From Prevotella sp. (GTDB lineage: Bacteria; Bacteroidota; Bacteroidia; Bacteroidales; Bacteroidaceae): a stretch of 64,000 nucleotides of DNA. Positions within the stretch are counted from its first letter, which is position 1, and every line of letters begins with the position of its first letter. This document shows positions 1 to 8,772 of the stretch, piece after piece. The notes beneath the pieces were generated by a model. That model did not search any database, had not been told where the DNA came from, and saw nothing but the letters and a program-made list of their open reading frames with translations. A program made the translations under genes and the position numbers. Where the stretch lies: contig JAGAYI010000002.1 of assembly GCA_017940545.1 (NCBI GenBank), positions 58,561 through 122,560 on the forward strand. The letters are read 5' to 3'.

Positions 1-790
1 CCTTGCCTACCTTGTCGGAGAACATGAAGAGCTCCATCTCCTTGCCAATCTTGCGGTGGTCGCGCTTCTTGGCCTCCTCGAGCATGACGAGATACTCGTC
101 GAGCATCTTCTTCTTGGGGAACGAAATACCGTAGAGGCGCTGCAGCTGCTGCTTGGTGGCATCGCCACGCCAGAAGGCACCGGCCACCGAGGTCAGCTTG
201 ATGGCCTTGATGGCACCCGTGTTCACCAGGTGCGGGCCACGGCACAGGTCGGTGAACGAACCCTGCGTATAGGTGGTGATGGTTCCGTCCTCGAGGTCCT
301 GCTCAATGTGCTCGCACTTGTAGGTCTGGCCGTCGGCGGCAAACTCCTTCAGCGCCTCTGCCTTGGGCACCTCGCGGCGTACCACGGGCTCCTTCTTGGA
401 AGCCAGTTCGCGCATCTTCTCCTCAATCTTGGGGAAGTCACTCTCCTTGATACTCTCGCCGTCCTTCAACAGCACGTCGTAGAAAAAGCCGTTCTCGATG
501 GCAGGACCGAAACCGAACTGCACGCCCGGATACAACTCCTGCAATGCCTCGGCCAGCAAGTGGGCACTGGTGTGCCAGAAAGTGTGCTTGCCCTGCTCGT
601 CGTCCCACTTGAAGAGCTCCAGCTGGGCATCCTCCATAATGGGGCGGTTCAACTCTACTGTCTCGCCGTTTACTGCGCAACTCAGAACGTCGCGTGCCAG
701 AGCCGGCGAAATGCTCTCGGCAATCTCAAAACCCGTCACGCCCTGCTCATACGAGCGAACAGATCCGTCGGGAAAAGTAATCTGAATCAT
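1..790 (-). CDS. thrS: Threonine--tRNA ligase, N-terminal part (gene runs off the left edge)
   Basis: Charges tRNA-Thr with threonine in the cytoplasm. The 263 codons present begin [11 protein letters not shown], which is a TGS domain. The second additional (editing) domain follows, with [11 protein letters not shown] and CRGPHL supplying the HxxxH and CxxxH ligands that hydrolyse Ser-tRNA-Thr. The last residues, [12 protein letters not shown], mark the entry into the class II catalytic core, which lies outside the window. The ATG at 788-790 is chosen because it opens the TGS domain directly and has a TACCTTTG promoter box about 35 bases upstream. Nothing unusual is seen. The identification is secure and the gene is incomplete only because of the window edge. 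Confidence 0.97.
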   Translation of the reverse strand, partial: MIQITFPDGSVRSYEQGVTGFEIAESISPALARDVLSCAVNGETVELNRPIMEDAQLELFKWDDEQGKHTFWHTSAHLLAEALQELYPGVQFGFGPAIENGFFYDVLLKDGESIKESDFPKIEEKMRELASKKEPVVRREVPKAEALKEFAADGQTYKCEHIEQDLEDGTITTYTQGSFTDLCRGPHLVNTGAIKAIKLTSVAGAFWRGDATKQQLQRLYGISFPKKKMLDEYLVMLEEAKKRDHRKIGKEMELFMFSDKVGK

Positions 791-823
791 ATCTACAATA
801 TATGTTTAAGTTTAAATCGGCGG

Positions 824-831
824 CAAAGGTA
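824..831 (-). promoter_or_regulatory. -7 promoter box for thrS
   Basis: TACCTTTG on the minus strand matches the Bacteroidota sigma-ABfr -7 consensus TAnnTTTG. It lies 33 bases upstream of the thrS ATG. Confidence 0.7.
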
Positions 832-874
832 CAAAATAATTATCAATTATCAATTGCCGATTGAAATTATTTTA

Positions 875-882
875 TACCTTTG
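875..882 (+). promoter_or_regulatory. -7 promoter box for the small membrane protein gene at 921
   Basis: TACCTTTG on the plus strand, with a TTG at 854-856 at suitable spacing for the -33 element. It is back to back with the thrS promoter, and the two share an AT-rich spacer containing repeated AATTATCAATT-like units. Confidence 0.7.
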
Positions 883-920
883 CACTCAGAATACGTCAAC
901 GACTTAAATAAACTACCATT

Positions 921-1154
921 ATGAACATCAGTCTAAAGAAAGCCGCACTCGCCGGTATGGCCGGCGCAGGAGTGCTCACCGTCATTCACATCTGCAGTTT
1001 CGTAACCCTGTTCTTCCGGATGATTTTCGAGAGTTATTTCCGCGTGAACTTCCTGACCATCTGTTCCTGGTTGGCTACGGGCATTGAGATTCTTGCCCTG
1101 GCAGCCCTCACCTTCTTCCTATACACCCTGTGGCAGAAGACTCCTGAAGAGTGA
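921..1154 (+). CDS. Small two-helix membrane protein, function unknown
   Basis: A 77-residue protein that I cannot assign to a family. Two hydrophobic stretches are visible, about residues 8-33 and 43-68, separated by a short loop with Arg and Glu. The C-terminus is short and charged (WQKTPEE). This predicts an inner-membrane hairpin protein. It has its own TAnnTTTG promoter 38 bases upstream of the ATG, which supports it being a real gene. It is convergent with the epimerase gene that follows, leaving an 17-base gap. No partner gene suggests a role. Confidence 0.75.
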   Translation: MNISLKKAALAGMAGAGVLTVIHICSFVTLFFRMIFESYFRVNFLTICSWLATGIEILALAALTFFLYTLWQKTPEE

Positions 1155-1171
1155 GGAACTGGTAACGATGG

Positions 1172-2188
1172 CTAAAGACTCCTGAGGGCCTGCTCCTGGG
1201 CCGCGATGACGCGGTCACACCAAGCATCGAAGTCAGGGTCTTCCTGCTGCAGTTCGGGGTGTGCCTTCAGGTAAGCCACACAGCGGCGCACGCCCTCATG
1301 GAAACGGGTAGTAGCCTGGAAACCGGCCACGGCACGTTTCAGTTTCGTGCAGTCGAACTGCACGGTTACTGACTTGTCGCCCAGCAGGTTACCCTCGAAG
1401 TCATAATCTTTTGGTGCAGCCTTTGCCAGGAATGTTGACGAGATGTAGTAGGGCTTCAGCTCCACGCCCAGGGCATCGGCCACACACTGGTAAATCTGTG
1501 TCCAGGAGAGCTGTTCGTCACTCATAATCTGGAATGCCTCGCCAATGGCCTTCGGGTTGCGCAGCAGTCCTATGAACCCACGCGCAAAGTCCTCGTTCCA
1601 GGTAAGTGTCCACAGCGAGGTGCCGTCGCCATGAATGATGACGGGCTTGCCGTCCATCATGCGCTTCAGCACCTGCCAGCTGCCCTTCGGTTCGTGAACA
1701 CTGACGGGCACGCCACGCTCGCAGTAGGTATGGCTGGAACGTACGATGGTGACGGGGAAGGCATCGTCGCGATAGGCCTTCAGCAGCAGTTCCTCGCAGG
1801 CTATCTTGTTGCGCGAGTACTCCCAGTAGGGGTTGGCCAGCGTGGTGCCCTCGGTAATGACGTGGTTGGCAGCCGGCTTGTTGTAGGCCGATGCCGAACT
1901 GATATAGACATACTGACGGGTGCGGCCGGAGAACAGGCGGATGTCACGCTGCACCTGCTCAGGGACGAAACCGATGAACTCGCAGACGGCATCGAACTGC
2001 TCGCCGTCTATCTGCCGCAGCACCTCGGCGGTGTCGTCAATGTCGGCAATCACCTGTCTGACACCTGCCGGCACTTCGCTCTTGCGGTTTCCACGATTCA
2101 GCAGCCACAGGTCGTGACCGCCGTCAGCCAACTGTCGGGTGATGGCACTGCTGATGGTGCCTGTCCCCCCTATCAATAAGATTTTCAT
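1172..2188 (-). CDS. NAD(P)-dependent epimerase/dehydratase (extended SDR family)
   Basis: A 338-residue cytoplasmic Rossmann-fold protein. The N-terminus has the nucleotide-binding glycine motif GGTGTISS at residues 8-15. The SDR catalytic elements are present as SSASAY and YSRNK (Tyr-x3-Lys) about residues 98-130. This indicates an NAD(P)-linked sugar-nucleotide or isoprenoid oxidoreductase or epimerase; the substrate cannot be read from sequence. It is the last gene of a minus-strand unit behind the TPR protein (18-base gap). The motif CEFIGFVP is typical of the atypical SDR branch rather than of GalE. Confidence 0.85.
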   Translation of the reverse strand: MKILLIGGTGTISSAITRQLADGGHDLWLLNRGNRKSEVPAGVRQVIADIDDTAEVLRQIDGEQFDAVCEFIGFVPEQVQRDIRLFSGRTRQYVYISSASAYNKPAANHVITEGTTLANPYWEYSRNKIACEELLLKAYRDDAFPVTIVRSSHTYCERGVPVSVHEPKGSWQVLKRMMDGKPVIIHGDGTSLWTLTWNEDFARGFIGLLRNPKAIGEAFQIMSDEQLSWTQIYQCVADALGVELKPYYISSTFLAKAAPKDYDFEGNLLGDKSVTVQFDCTKLKRAVAGFQATTRFHEGVRRCVAYLKAHPELQQEDPDFDAWCDRVIAAQEQALRSL

Positions 2189-2206
2189 AAGCGTAGGTCT
2201 TTTTAG

Positions 2207-4213
2207 TTATTTGCGATATTTCTTGATGATGGAATAAGCGGTATAGAGTCCCAGTTCGCCAGCCTTCGAGAGGTCGCTGATGCCCTCCTGCTGATGGTTG
2301 CTGTAGAGCCGGGAAAGTCCGCGGTTATACCATGCCTCGGCCAGTTGCGGGTCGAGCTCAATGGCACGGTTCAGGTCGTCAATGGCCCGAGTGTAGTCGG
2401 CACGACGGGCATAGACCGTACCACGGTTATAATACAGGTAGGCATTCTGCGGACTCAGGGCGATGGCTTCCGTCAGGTCGCCGATGACGCTGGCGGCCTT
2501 CATACTGACGTCGGTGCCCTGCGAGGCGTTGAAGTCGTTGGCCTTCGACTGACACACGGCGCGCTGCCACAGGGCGAGCACCGACGTGGTGTCGGTCTGC
2601 AGGTAAGTGGTCAGGTCGTCCACGGCACTGTCGTAGTTCTGAATCTCGGCAAAGGCAACAGCACGCTGGAAGCGGAAAGCCACCTTCTGCGCATCCCCCA
2701 CAGAGGAGGGGCCCTGCCCACCGAGAAGCACCGTCAGCGAGTCGATATAGGCAAAATAGCGGCTGGTCTGCGTCTCGTCGAGCGTGGTCTGCGAATTGGA
2801 GATGAACAGCTTTCTGATGCCACGCTGCTGGTTATAGGCCTCGACATGGCGGTCGAGCGTCAGCTTGGAGTGGACGTCGCTCGTGGCACCCCGCTTGAGC
2901 GACAAGCCGTAGAGCGGCAGCAGCTCAATCTGCACCTTACGGTTCTGCACACGGCCGCGGTACTCACTCTTATACTCGTGCTCCATCTCCTGTTCGTCGG
3001 CCACCACTATCTGGTTGTACTTCTCCAGGTCGTCGTCGGAGCGCTTGCGCATCTGCTTCTTCGAGAGTCGCGGCTGGGTGCCGTAGAGGTGTTTGTAGAG
3101 CTGTGCCTTATAGACGCGGAACTCGTCGGCATCGGCCTGTTTCGTCATGCCTAACCGGCGGTAGCAGCTGGCGCGGCTCTGCAGTCCGGTCCAGAAGTTG
3201 GGATACTGGTCGATGACCTTCGTGTAGTCGCGTATGGCACGGCGCAGGTCGCCCGTCTTGTCGAGCAGCGTGGCGCGGTTGTAGAGTGCCATGAGGTTGT
3301 CGGGCTCCAGCTTCAGCACGAAGTCGAAGTCGAGGATGGCGCGGTTGTCGTCGCCCACCTGTGCACGCAGCAGTCCGCGGTTGTAGTGTCCCAGAAAGTT
3401 ATTGGGGTCGAAGTCGAGTGCCGCGTCATAGTCGGCCATGGCTCCGCGCAGGTTGTTCTGGTTGTATCGGGCCAGGGCGCGGTTGATGTAGTTGTTAGCC
3501 TGCTTGGGCAGCAGGTGAATGGCTTTGCTGAGATACTCCTCCGACTCTTTCCACTCGCTGCGCGAGAGGCTGATGATGGAGCGTGCTGCCCATGTGCCGC
3601 CGTCGTAGGGATCCAGCTCCAGACTCTTGTCGAGGGCGGTAATGGCGTTGGCCGTGTCTTTCTGCATCATGTAGATTTCGGCACGCATGGAGTAGCCACG
3701 GGCATATTTGCTCCAGCGGGTCAGCATGGTGTCGAGCTCTAAATGGGCCTGCTGGTAGTTTTTCTCCTGAATATGACAAAGCACACGGTTGTGCCACAGG
3801 TTTTGCGCGTCGGGGGCATACTTGAGCGCCATGTCATAGTCGCTTATGGCTTCCTTGAACTTCTTTTGGTTGATGCGCGTCAGACCGCGCAGCTCGTAGA
3901 GGTTGACGATGTACGGGTTACGGTCGATGGCCTCCGTACAGTCGGCTTCGGCACCTGCGAAGTCGTCCAGGTAATACTTGGCAACGGCACGGAAGAACCA
4001 TGGCTCGTAGAGGTATGGCTTGGCGGCAATGGCCTGATTAAAATACTGGATGCTTAGGACATAGTCCTCGTAATAGAGTGCCGAGCGGCCTATCATGACC
4101 AGCCGGTCGGTATTGAACTGGGCATGGCTTGCAGAAATGAAGAATGTAGAGTGAAGGGTGAAGAATAAAACGCACAATAGCAAACGCCCATATAGAACAG
4201 TACACATGGGCAT
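2207..4213 (-). CDS. Exported tetratricopeptide repeat protein
   Basis: About 668 residues with an N-terminal signal peptide ending near SASHAQ and then many TPR units, with motifs such as YNRGLLRAQVGD, YNRATLLDKTGD and YNRGTVYARRAD. They form an N-terminal block of roughly nine repeats and a C-terminal block of about three. The middle third (about 370-520) is charged and has no clear repeat. TPR arrays are protein-protein scaffolds, and here it would act in the periplasm or on the outer membrane. The ATG at 4213 is preferred over an upstream GTG at 4246, which sits inside a simple TTCACT repeat. It lies between def and the epimerase in one unit. The signal peptide segment FFTLHSTFF is itself written in the TTCACTCT-type repeat. 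Confidence 0.85.
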   Translation of the reverse strand: MPMCTVLYGRLLLCVLFFTLHSTFFISASHAQFNTDRLVMIGRSALYYEDYVLSIQYFNQAIAAKPYLYEPWFFRAVAKYYLDDFAGAEADCTEAIDRNPYIVNLYELRGLTRINQKKFKEAISDYDMALKYAPDAQNLWHNRVLCHIQEKNYQQAHLELDTMLTRWSKYARGYSMRAEIYMMQKDTANAITALDKSLELDPYDGGTWAARSIISLSRSEWKESEEYLSKAIHLLPKQANNYINRALARYNQNNLRGAMADYDAALDFDPNNFLGHYNRGLLRAQVGDDNRAILDFDFVLKLEPDNLMALYNRATLLDKTGDLRRAIRDYTKVIDQYPNFWTGLQSRASCYRRLGMTKQADADEFRVYKAQLYKHLYGTQPRLSKKQMRKRSDDDLEKYNQIVVADEQEMEHEYKSEYRGRVQNRKVQIELLPLYGLSLKRGATSDVHSKLTLDRHVEAYNQQRGIRKLFISNSQTTLDETQTSRYFAYIDSLTVLLGGQGPSSVGDAQKVAFRFQRAVAFAEIQNYDSAVDDLTTYLQTDTTSVLALWQRAVCQSKANDFNASQGTDVSMKAASVIGDLTEAIALSPQNAYLYYNRGTVYARRADYTRAIDDLNRAIELDPQLAEAWYNRGLSRLYSNHQQEGISDLSKAGELGLYTAYSIIKKYRK

Positions 4214-4256
4214 ATGGCGGGCGGTAGCAAACTTTTTACTCTTCACTTTTCACTCT

Positions 4257-4817
4257 TCACTTAGATGGTGCCTTCGTCTTGTACCCGCAACGGTAACGGC
4301 CCTGCAGCAGGGCGCGTAGCTTGCTCTTGATGAGCTGCTTGCGAAGAGGAGATATGCGGTCAACGAACATCTTGCCGTCCAGATGGTCGAACTCGTGCTG
4401 CATGACGCGGGCCAGATAGCCCTCTACCCACTCGTCGTGGGGCTGCAGGTCTTCGTCGAGCCACTGTACACGAATGCGCGTGGGGCGTGTTACTTTTTCA
4501 TGAACGGCAGGCAGCGACAGGCAACCTTCCTCTAAGGTCTCTGTCTTCTCGTCGTCGAACTCAATGATGCGGGGATTGATGTAGGCATGGCGGAAGTCCT
4601 TGTACTCGGGCATGTCGTCCTTCAGCACGTCAAGGTCGATGACGGCTACACGGATGGCCTTGCCAATCTGCGGAGCTGCCAGTCCTACGCCATCGGAGGC
4701 CGTCAGCGTCTCGAACATATCGGCCAGCAGCTGTTTCAAATCAGGATAGTCCGTCGGAATATCCACGGCCACCTTGCGCAATACCGGCTGGCCATATATA
4801 TAAATAGGTAGAATCAC
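4257..4817 (-). CDS. def: Peptide deformylase
   Basis: Removes the N-formyl group from nascent proteins. All three family motifs are visible: GVGLAAPQIG, EGCLSLP (Cys metal ligand) and QHEFDHLDG (HExxH metal ligands and catalytic Glu). The length of 186 residues is normal. Translation appears to start at a GTG (4815-4817), because the family N-terminus MILPIYIYGQPVLRK begins exactly there and no ATG is available. It follows ruvX by 28 bases, which are filled with AATTTACAATT-type repeats, and precedes the TPR gene. Confidence 0.97.
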   Translation of the reverse strand: MILPIYIYGQPVLRKVAVDIPTDYPDLKQLLADMFETLTASDGVGLAAPQIGKAIRVAVIDLDVLKDDMPEYKDFRHAYINPRIIEFDDEKTETLEEGCLSLPAVHEKVTRPTRIRVQWLDEDLQPHDEWVEGYLARVMQHEFDHLDGKMFVDRISPLRKQLIKSKLRALLQGRYRCGYKTKAPSK

Positions 4818-4858
4818 TGCAATTTACAATTTAACAATTTACTATTTACAATTTGCGA
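4818..4858. repeat. AT-rich AATTTACAATT-type intergenic repeat
   Basis: Short imperfect copies of AATTTACAATT and AACAATTTACTATTTACAATT fill the ruvX-def gap and run into the ruvX stop region. The same family recurs at 5885-5925, 15203-15225, 59215-59363 and elsewhere in this window. Confidence 0.6.
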
Positions 4859-5262
4859 CTACGCATGTAGTCCTGCAGGATGATGGTGGCCGAAATTTCA
4901 TCGACCAGTGCCTTGTCCTGACGAGCTTTCTTCCTGAGGCCACCGTCGAGCATGGCCTGATGAGCCAAGACGGACGTGAAACGCTCGTCGTAAAACTCAA
5001 TGGGGATGTGCGGCATCTGCTTGCGCCAGCGGTTGGCAAACTGCTGCACGCGCGCCAGGTTCTCGCTGGGCTGCCCGTTGGGCTGGCGTGGCTCGCCAAT
5101 GACGATGCGCTCCACCTGCTCGCGCTCCACGTAAGCCTTGAGATAGTCGAAAAGTTCAGAAGTGGAAACAGTCGCCAACCCTCCTGCTATAAGCTGTAGA
5201 GGGTCGGTGACTGCCAGTCCTGTACGTTTCTTACCGTAATCGATGGAAAGAATACGCGCCAC
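4846..5262 (-). CDS. ruvX: Putative pre-16S rRNA nuclease / Holliday junction resolvase-like (YqgF family)
   Basis: A YqgF-family RNase H-fold nuclease implicated in 16S rRNA 5'-end maturation. Visible motifs are ILSIDYGKKRTGLAV (first catalytic Asp), VIGEPRQPNG, FYDERFTS and DEISATIILQDYM (C-terminal catalytic Asp). I prefer the GTG at 5262, giving about 138 residues, the usual family length. It begins right at VARILSIDYG and lies 14 bases after the SPOR gene stop. An in-frame ATG at 5298 would add 12 residues and overlap the SPOR gene by 22 bases, and cannot be excluded. Confidence 0.93.
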   Translation of the reverse strand: MARILSIDYGKKRTGLAVTDPLQLIAGGLATVSTSELFDYLKAYVEREQVERIVIGEPRQPNGQPSENLARVQQFANRWRKQMPHIPIEFYDERFTSVLAHQAMLDGGLRKKARQDKALVDEISATIILQDYMRSRKL

Positions 5263-5276
5263 AATCAGTCTTGACT

Positions 5277-5771
5277 TTATTTTGCGTAGAGCAGCCATGC
5301 CCCCTGATAGCGGGCACCCAGCTGGTCGCGGCTCTGAATGGCATCAGCCTTGTAGTCGAAAGACGATGCAACGACGCGGAACATGTTGTTCTGAGCAGAA
5401 TAAACCAGGCGAGCATCGTAGCCCTGGTCGCGCAGGCGCTGCACCTCGCCCTCGGCATTGGCACGAAGGGTGAACGAACCTACCACCACGCTGTAAGCCT
5501 TCAGCGGAGAACCCAGCTGAACCTCTACATTCTCCTGGCGTACGGGAGTGGCATCGTTATTGTCTGTCACACGGGTCTGAGTAGCAGGAGTAGTGGTTAC
5601 AGGGGTGACCGTCGGGGTCTCTGTAGTGGTAACAGGTGTCACCTGCTGCTGAGCCTCTGTCCGCTGCTGAGCCTTCAGGTAGGCCTTCTTGTAAGCACTC
5701 TCACTCGATCCACAACTTGTTAAAGCCATAGCGACGCACAAACCGGCGCCCAAAAACATGTACTTATTCAT
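5277..5771 (-). CDS. SPOR-domain lipoprotein
   Basis: About 164 residues. The N-terminus carries a lipoprotein signal with lipobox LTSC, so the mature protein is lipid-anchored. A Gln/Thr-rich linker (about 40-85, TETPTVTPVTTTPATQ) leads to a C-terminal SPOR domain (about 90-164) beginning YSVVVGSFTLRANAEGE and ending GAWLLYAK. SPOR domains bind denuded glycan strands of septal peptidoglycan, so a role at the division site or cell wall is likely. The ATG at 5771 gives a better signal peptide than the GTG three codons upstream. It is the first gene of the ruvX-def-TPR unit. Confidence 0.9.
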   Translation of the reverse strand: MNKYMFLGAGLCVAMALTSCGSSESAYKKAYLKAQQRTEAQQQVTPVTTTETPTVTPVTTTPATQTRVTDNNDATPVRQENVEVQLGSPLKAYSVVVGSFTLRANAEGEVQRLRDQGYDARLVYSAQNNMFRVVASSFDYKADAIQSRDQLGARYQGAWLLYAK

Positions 5772-5929
5772 TTTCTTCACAATAATTATGATGTTAAACT
5801 TATTTCTCTGACAAATTATTGAGCGCGAAATTACAAAATATTAGCCAAACAAGCCTCATTTTGCTGCATAAAGTTTGTTAAATACACAAATAATTCACAA
5901 TTCATAATTCTCAATTCACAAATATTTAG

Positions 5930-5937
5930 TATCTTTG
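5930..5937 (+). promoter_or_regulatory. -7 promoter box for the YtxH cluster
   Basis: TATCTTTG, 52 bases upstream of the YtxH ATG, preceded by an AT-rich block of ATTCACAATTCATAATT repeats. Confidence 0.7.
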
Positions 5938-5988
5938 CGCCTAATGAAAACAAAACATGTATAACTCAACAAACAAAAAACAAAAGCT

Positions 5989-6204
5989 ATGAAAGGTTAC
6001 GGTTACATTGGCGCATTTTTAGGCGGTGCACTCGTCGGCGCAACATTAGGACTTATTCTTGCCCCCGAGAAGGGCTCTGACACCCGTGAGAAAATCAGCG
6101 ACGCTACCAAGGAGTTTCTGAAGAAGCACAACATCAAGCTGAAGAAAGACGAGGTGGACGAACTGGTGGACGAACTGGAAGAGGCTGCCGCCAACGAAGA
6201 ATAA
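5989..6204 (+). CDS. YtxH-domain small protein
   Basis: A 71-residue protein with a glycine-rich N-terminal transmembrane segment (about residues 5-26, GAFLGGALVGATLGLILAP) and the YtxH hallmark APEKGSDTREKI. A Lys/Glu-rich amphipathic helix follows. Members are annotated as stress- or gas-vesicle-like proteins and their biochemical role is unknown. It is the first gene of a three-gene unit with the holin-like gene 21 bases downstream. Its own promoter box is at 5930. Confidence 0.9.
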   Translation: MKGYGYIGAFLGGALVGATLGLILAPEKGSDTREKISDATKEFLKKHNIKLKKDEVDELVDELEEAAANEE

Positions 6205-6225
6205 CCCCATTCTCCCCACTCGCCT

Positions 6226-6576
6226 ATGATTTCAAGCGACAAGAACGTTGAGTCCATTGGTCAGCTGATCGACGAACTGAAAGCGTATTACCAGCTGCAG
6301 AAGGAATTTGTGCAGTTGGACATTATCGACAAGGTGGTGCGCATCTCGGTGGTCTTTATCATGACCATCCTCATCACGATACTCACCTTGCTGGTATTGT
6401 TCTACCTCTCGTTTGCCACCGTACACTGGATGGAGCCATACATTGGCGAAGGATGGGCCTATGCCATTGTCTCGGCCTTTTTCCTGCTGCTGTTGGTTCT
6501 GGCCGTCCTGCTGCGCAAGCCGCTCATTGAGAGGCCTTTGGTCAGATTCCTTTCGGAAACACTCATGAACTCTTAA
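6226..6576 (+). CDS. Phage-holin-family-III-like membrane protein
   Basis: 116 residues with a soluble N-terminal helix (LIDELKAYYQLQKEFVQLD), then two transmembrane helices at about 40-66 and 78-97, and a short basic tail. This is the arrangement of the holin superfamily III-like proteins common in chromosomes of this phylum. The chromosomal context with YtxH argues against a phage lysis role and for an envelope or stress function. That role is inference. Confidence 0.85.
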   Translation: MISSDKNVESIGQLIDELKAYYQLQKEFVQLDIIDKVVRISVVFIMTILITILTLLVLFYLSFATVHWMEPYIGEGWAYAIVSAFFLLLLVLAVLLRKPLIERPLVRFLSETLMNS

Positions 6577-6619
6577 CAAGAAAAAAAAAAACGGAAACAG
6601 TAAAAAGAAGAAGAAGGTC

Positions 6620-6886
6620 ATGAAGTCATTTAGCAGTCTGGAAGAAATTGAAGCCCGAAAGAAGAGCCTTCGGGAAAACATACAACGGGGCAACAAGAAC
6701 ATCACCCGTCTGAGCTCGGACATCTTCATTCCCAAGAAGCCTGACACCCGGAAGGAGAAAATATCGCAGGCCGTCAACGTCGGACTTCTGGTGTTCGACG
6801 GCATCATGCTGGCCAAGAAGCTGGACAGCAGATATGCCCTGGTCATGAAGGGAATGGAGCTGATAAAAAAGCTGAAGAAGGGCTGA
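6620..6886 (+). CDS. Conserved small basic protein of the YtxH/holin cluster
   Basis: 88 residues, strongly basic (KARKKSL, KKLKKG ends), with one weak hydrophobic stretch at about 53-66 (AVNVGLLVFDGIMLAKK). No domain is recognised. It is preceded by a run of 11 A's and a Lys-codon-rich stretch at 6580-6616. It follows the holin-like gene in the same orientation with a 43-base gap, so the three probably form one transcript and may work together at the membrane. Confidence 0.75.
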   Translation: MKSFSSLEEIEARKKSLRENIQRGNKNITRLSSDIFIPKKPDTRKEKISQAVNVGLLVFDGIMLAKKLDSRYALVMKGMELIKKLKKG

Positions 6887-6913
6887 GGCCTGAAAAAAAG
6901 GAGCACAAGAGGC

Positions 6914-7705
6914 TCAGATGTCCACTACCTGTCCGTCGTAGGCCAATGCCATACCGACGGGCAGTTTTTTGTTGGTTTCGGCGTGAAGCCCTATCTCATG
7001 ACTGGGATGAATGAAATAGGTGCGGCGCGGGCCGACTCTCTTCGAAAAGGCTACGGCATCGGCCAGCAACTGGTGGGAATGGTGAGGACGCTCCAGGCGC
7101 AAGGCGTTGACCACCAGCGTATCGACATCCGTCAGATAAGCCCACTCGCTGTCGGCAATGGTCTTCATGTCGGTAATATAGACGAGCGACGAGGGGCGAG
7201 CGTCGAGCTGTGAACGTTGGGTGAAGCGATAACCGAGGATGGGCAGTTTGCCGTGCATCACCTGAAAGGGCATGATGCAGATGTCGCCAATCTGGAAGGG
7301 CTCGTGCGGATGAATCTCGTGCAGCCCAATGGCCGGAACGCCGGGATAGCGGTTTTCAGCAAAGCAGTAGGGCAGCATTTGCAACAATCCCTGACGGGCG
7401 ACGGGGTCTGCATAGACATTGATTTCACCGAACTGGCAGTAGGGCCTGATGTCGTCCATGCCGCCCATGTGGTCGTAATGGGCATGGGTGATGAGTATGC
7501 CGTCAATCTTGCGGAAGGGCTGCGGCAGAATCTGTTGGCGGAAGTCCGGTCCGCAGTCAATGAGCAGGCGGGTGCTCTCCGTTTCCAACAACGCCGAGCA
7601 GCGCAGCCGCTTGTCGTGCGGGTCGCTGCTGGTGCACACCTCACACTGGCAGCCTATGGTTGGCACGCCACACGATGTTCCCGTTCCCAAGAAAGTCAAT
7701 CTCAT
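6914..7705 (-). CDS. MBL-fold metallo-hydrolase, PhnP-like
   Basis: 263 residues with a metallo-beta-lactamase fold. The metal-binding motif THAHYDHMGG (HxHxDH) is at residues 73-82. An N-terminal Cys cluster (CQCEVC, about 19-24) resembles the structural zinc site of PhnP-type phosphodiesterases. Further His ligands are visible in QVMHGKLP and FIHPSHEIG. PhnP-like enzymes hydrolyse cyclic phosphodiesters such as phosphoribosyl cyclic phosphate. No phn genes are nearby, so the real substrate is open. It is the last gene of a unit with murB (32-base gap). Confidence 0.88.
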   Translation of the reverse strand: MRLTFLGTGTSCGVPTIGCQCEVCTSSDPHDKRLRCSALLETESTRLLIDCGPDFRQQILPQPFRKIDGILITHAHYDHMGGMDDIRPYCQFGEINVYADPVARQGLLQMLPYCFAENRYPGVPAIGLHEIHPHEPFQIGDICIMPFQVMHGKLPILGYRFTQRSQLDARPSSLVYITDMKTIADSEWAYLTDVDTLVVNALRLERPHHSHQLLADAVAFSKRVGPRRTYFIHPSHEIGLHAETNKKLPVGMALAYDGQVVDI

Positions 7706-7737
7706 CTCTCTAAACTCTAACTGCTAATCTCTAAATC

Positions 7738-8772
7738 TTACACGATGTTCACTTCGGGATAGATGTCTATGCCGAAACGTTGCTTCACGTCCTGCCGGAT
7801 TCTCTGGCAGAGGGCGACGATTTCAGCACCTGTTGCACCGCCACGGTTCACCAACACCAAGGCCTGCTTGGAGTGCACTCCGGCACGCCCCAGCGAACGC
7901 CCTTTCCACCCGCACTGGTCAATCATCCAGCCGGCAGGAATCTTTTCGTGGTCGGCATCTATATAATAATGTGGCATCTGCGGATACTCCCTGAGCAGCT
8001 CTTCGTACTTAGCGCGACTGACGACGGGGTTCATGAAGAAGCTGCCGGCATTGCCCTCCTCTTTGGGGTCGGGGAGCTTGGCACGCCGAATGTCGATAAT
8101 CACCTGGCGCAGCTGTTCGGCTGTGGGCTGGGCTATACCCCTGTCAGCCAGCTCGTTCCTGATGTTTCCGTAGTCGAGTTTCGGACTGAAGGTATTGCTG
8201 AGACGATAGGTGACATGGGTGATGAAGAAACGCCCGCGCCACTCGTCCTTGAAGCGGCTGTGCCTGTAGCTGTACTGGCAGTCGGCATTGGTAAAGGTGT
8301 GCTTCGTGCCGGTAGCTATCTCTATGGCCTCAACGCTTTCTATGAGGTCTTTCACTTCCACCCCGTAGGCTCCGATGTTCTGCACCGCCGAGGCACCTAC
8401 GTCGCCAGGAATGAGCGACAGGTTTTCAGCACCGTATATGCCATGGGCGACGCAGAAGCCTGCCACGTTGTCCCACTCTACGCCCGAGCCGCAACGAACG
8501 TGGCTGCCGTCCGTGCCGGCACACACCTGAATGCCCTTGATGTCGGAGCGGAGCACCGTGCCGTGAAAGTCCTGCGTCAGCAGGAGGTTGCTTCCTCGCC
8601 CAATGACGAGCAGCGGCTCGCCGGCGGCGAAGGGCAGCAATGCCTGAAGCTCCGACTCGCTGCCCACTTCTATAAAGCGGTCGCAACGGGCCTCAATGCC
8701 AAACGTGTTGTGTTCGAAAAGACTGTAATCGCGAATATCTCTCATAGCTGCACCGTCTCTGTTTTTTTTCAT
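7738..8772 (-). CDS. murB: UDP-N-acetylmuramate dehydrogenase
   Basis: Reduces UDP-GlcNAc-enolpyruvate to UDP-MurNAc with NADPH and FAD in peptidoglycan precursor synthesis. FAD-binding residues are in VIGRGSNLLL and ENLSLIPGDVGASAVQNIGAYG. The catalytic Ser region is NAGSFFMNP, and the C-terminal EVNIV carries the conserved Glu. The motif SYRHSRFK places it in the type I group. The start ATG overlaps the stop of the upstream lipoprotein gene (TGATG), suggesting translational coupling. A second ATG nine codons in (MRDIRDYS) is the alternative start. Confidence 0.96.
   Translation of the reverse strand: MKKNRDGAAMRDIRDYSLFEHNTFGIEARCDRFIEVGSESELQALLPFAAGEPLLVIGRGSNLLLTQDFHGTVLRSDIKGIQVCAGTDGSHVRCGSGVEWDNVAGFCVAHGIYGAENLSLIPGDVGASAVQNIGAYGVEVKDLIESVEAIEIATGTKHTFTNADCQYSYRHSRFKDEWRGRFFITHVTYRLSNTFSPKLDYGNIRNELADRGIAQPTAEQLRQVIIDIRRAKLPDPKEEGNAGSFFMNPVVSRAKYEELLREYPQMPHYYIDADHEKIPAGWMIDQCGWKGRSLGRAGVHSKQALVLVNRGGATGAEIVALCQRIRQDVKQRFGIDIYPEVNIV

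Noticed and set aside
56-907. 283-residue plus-strand frame opposite thrS
   Set aside because: Antisense to the TGS and editing domains of thrS and runs through two promoter boxes.
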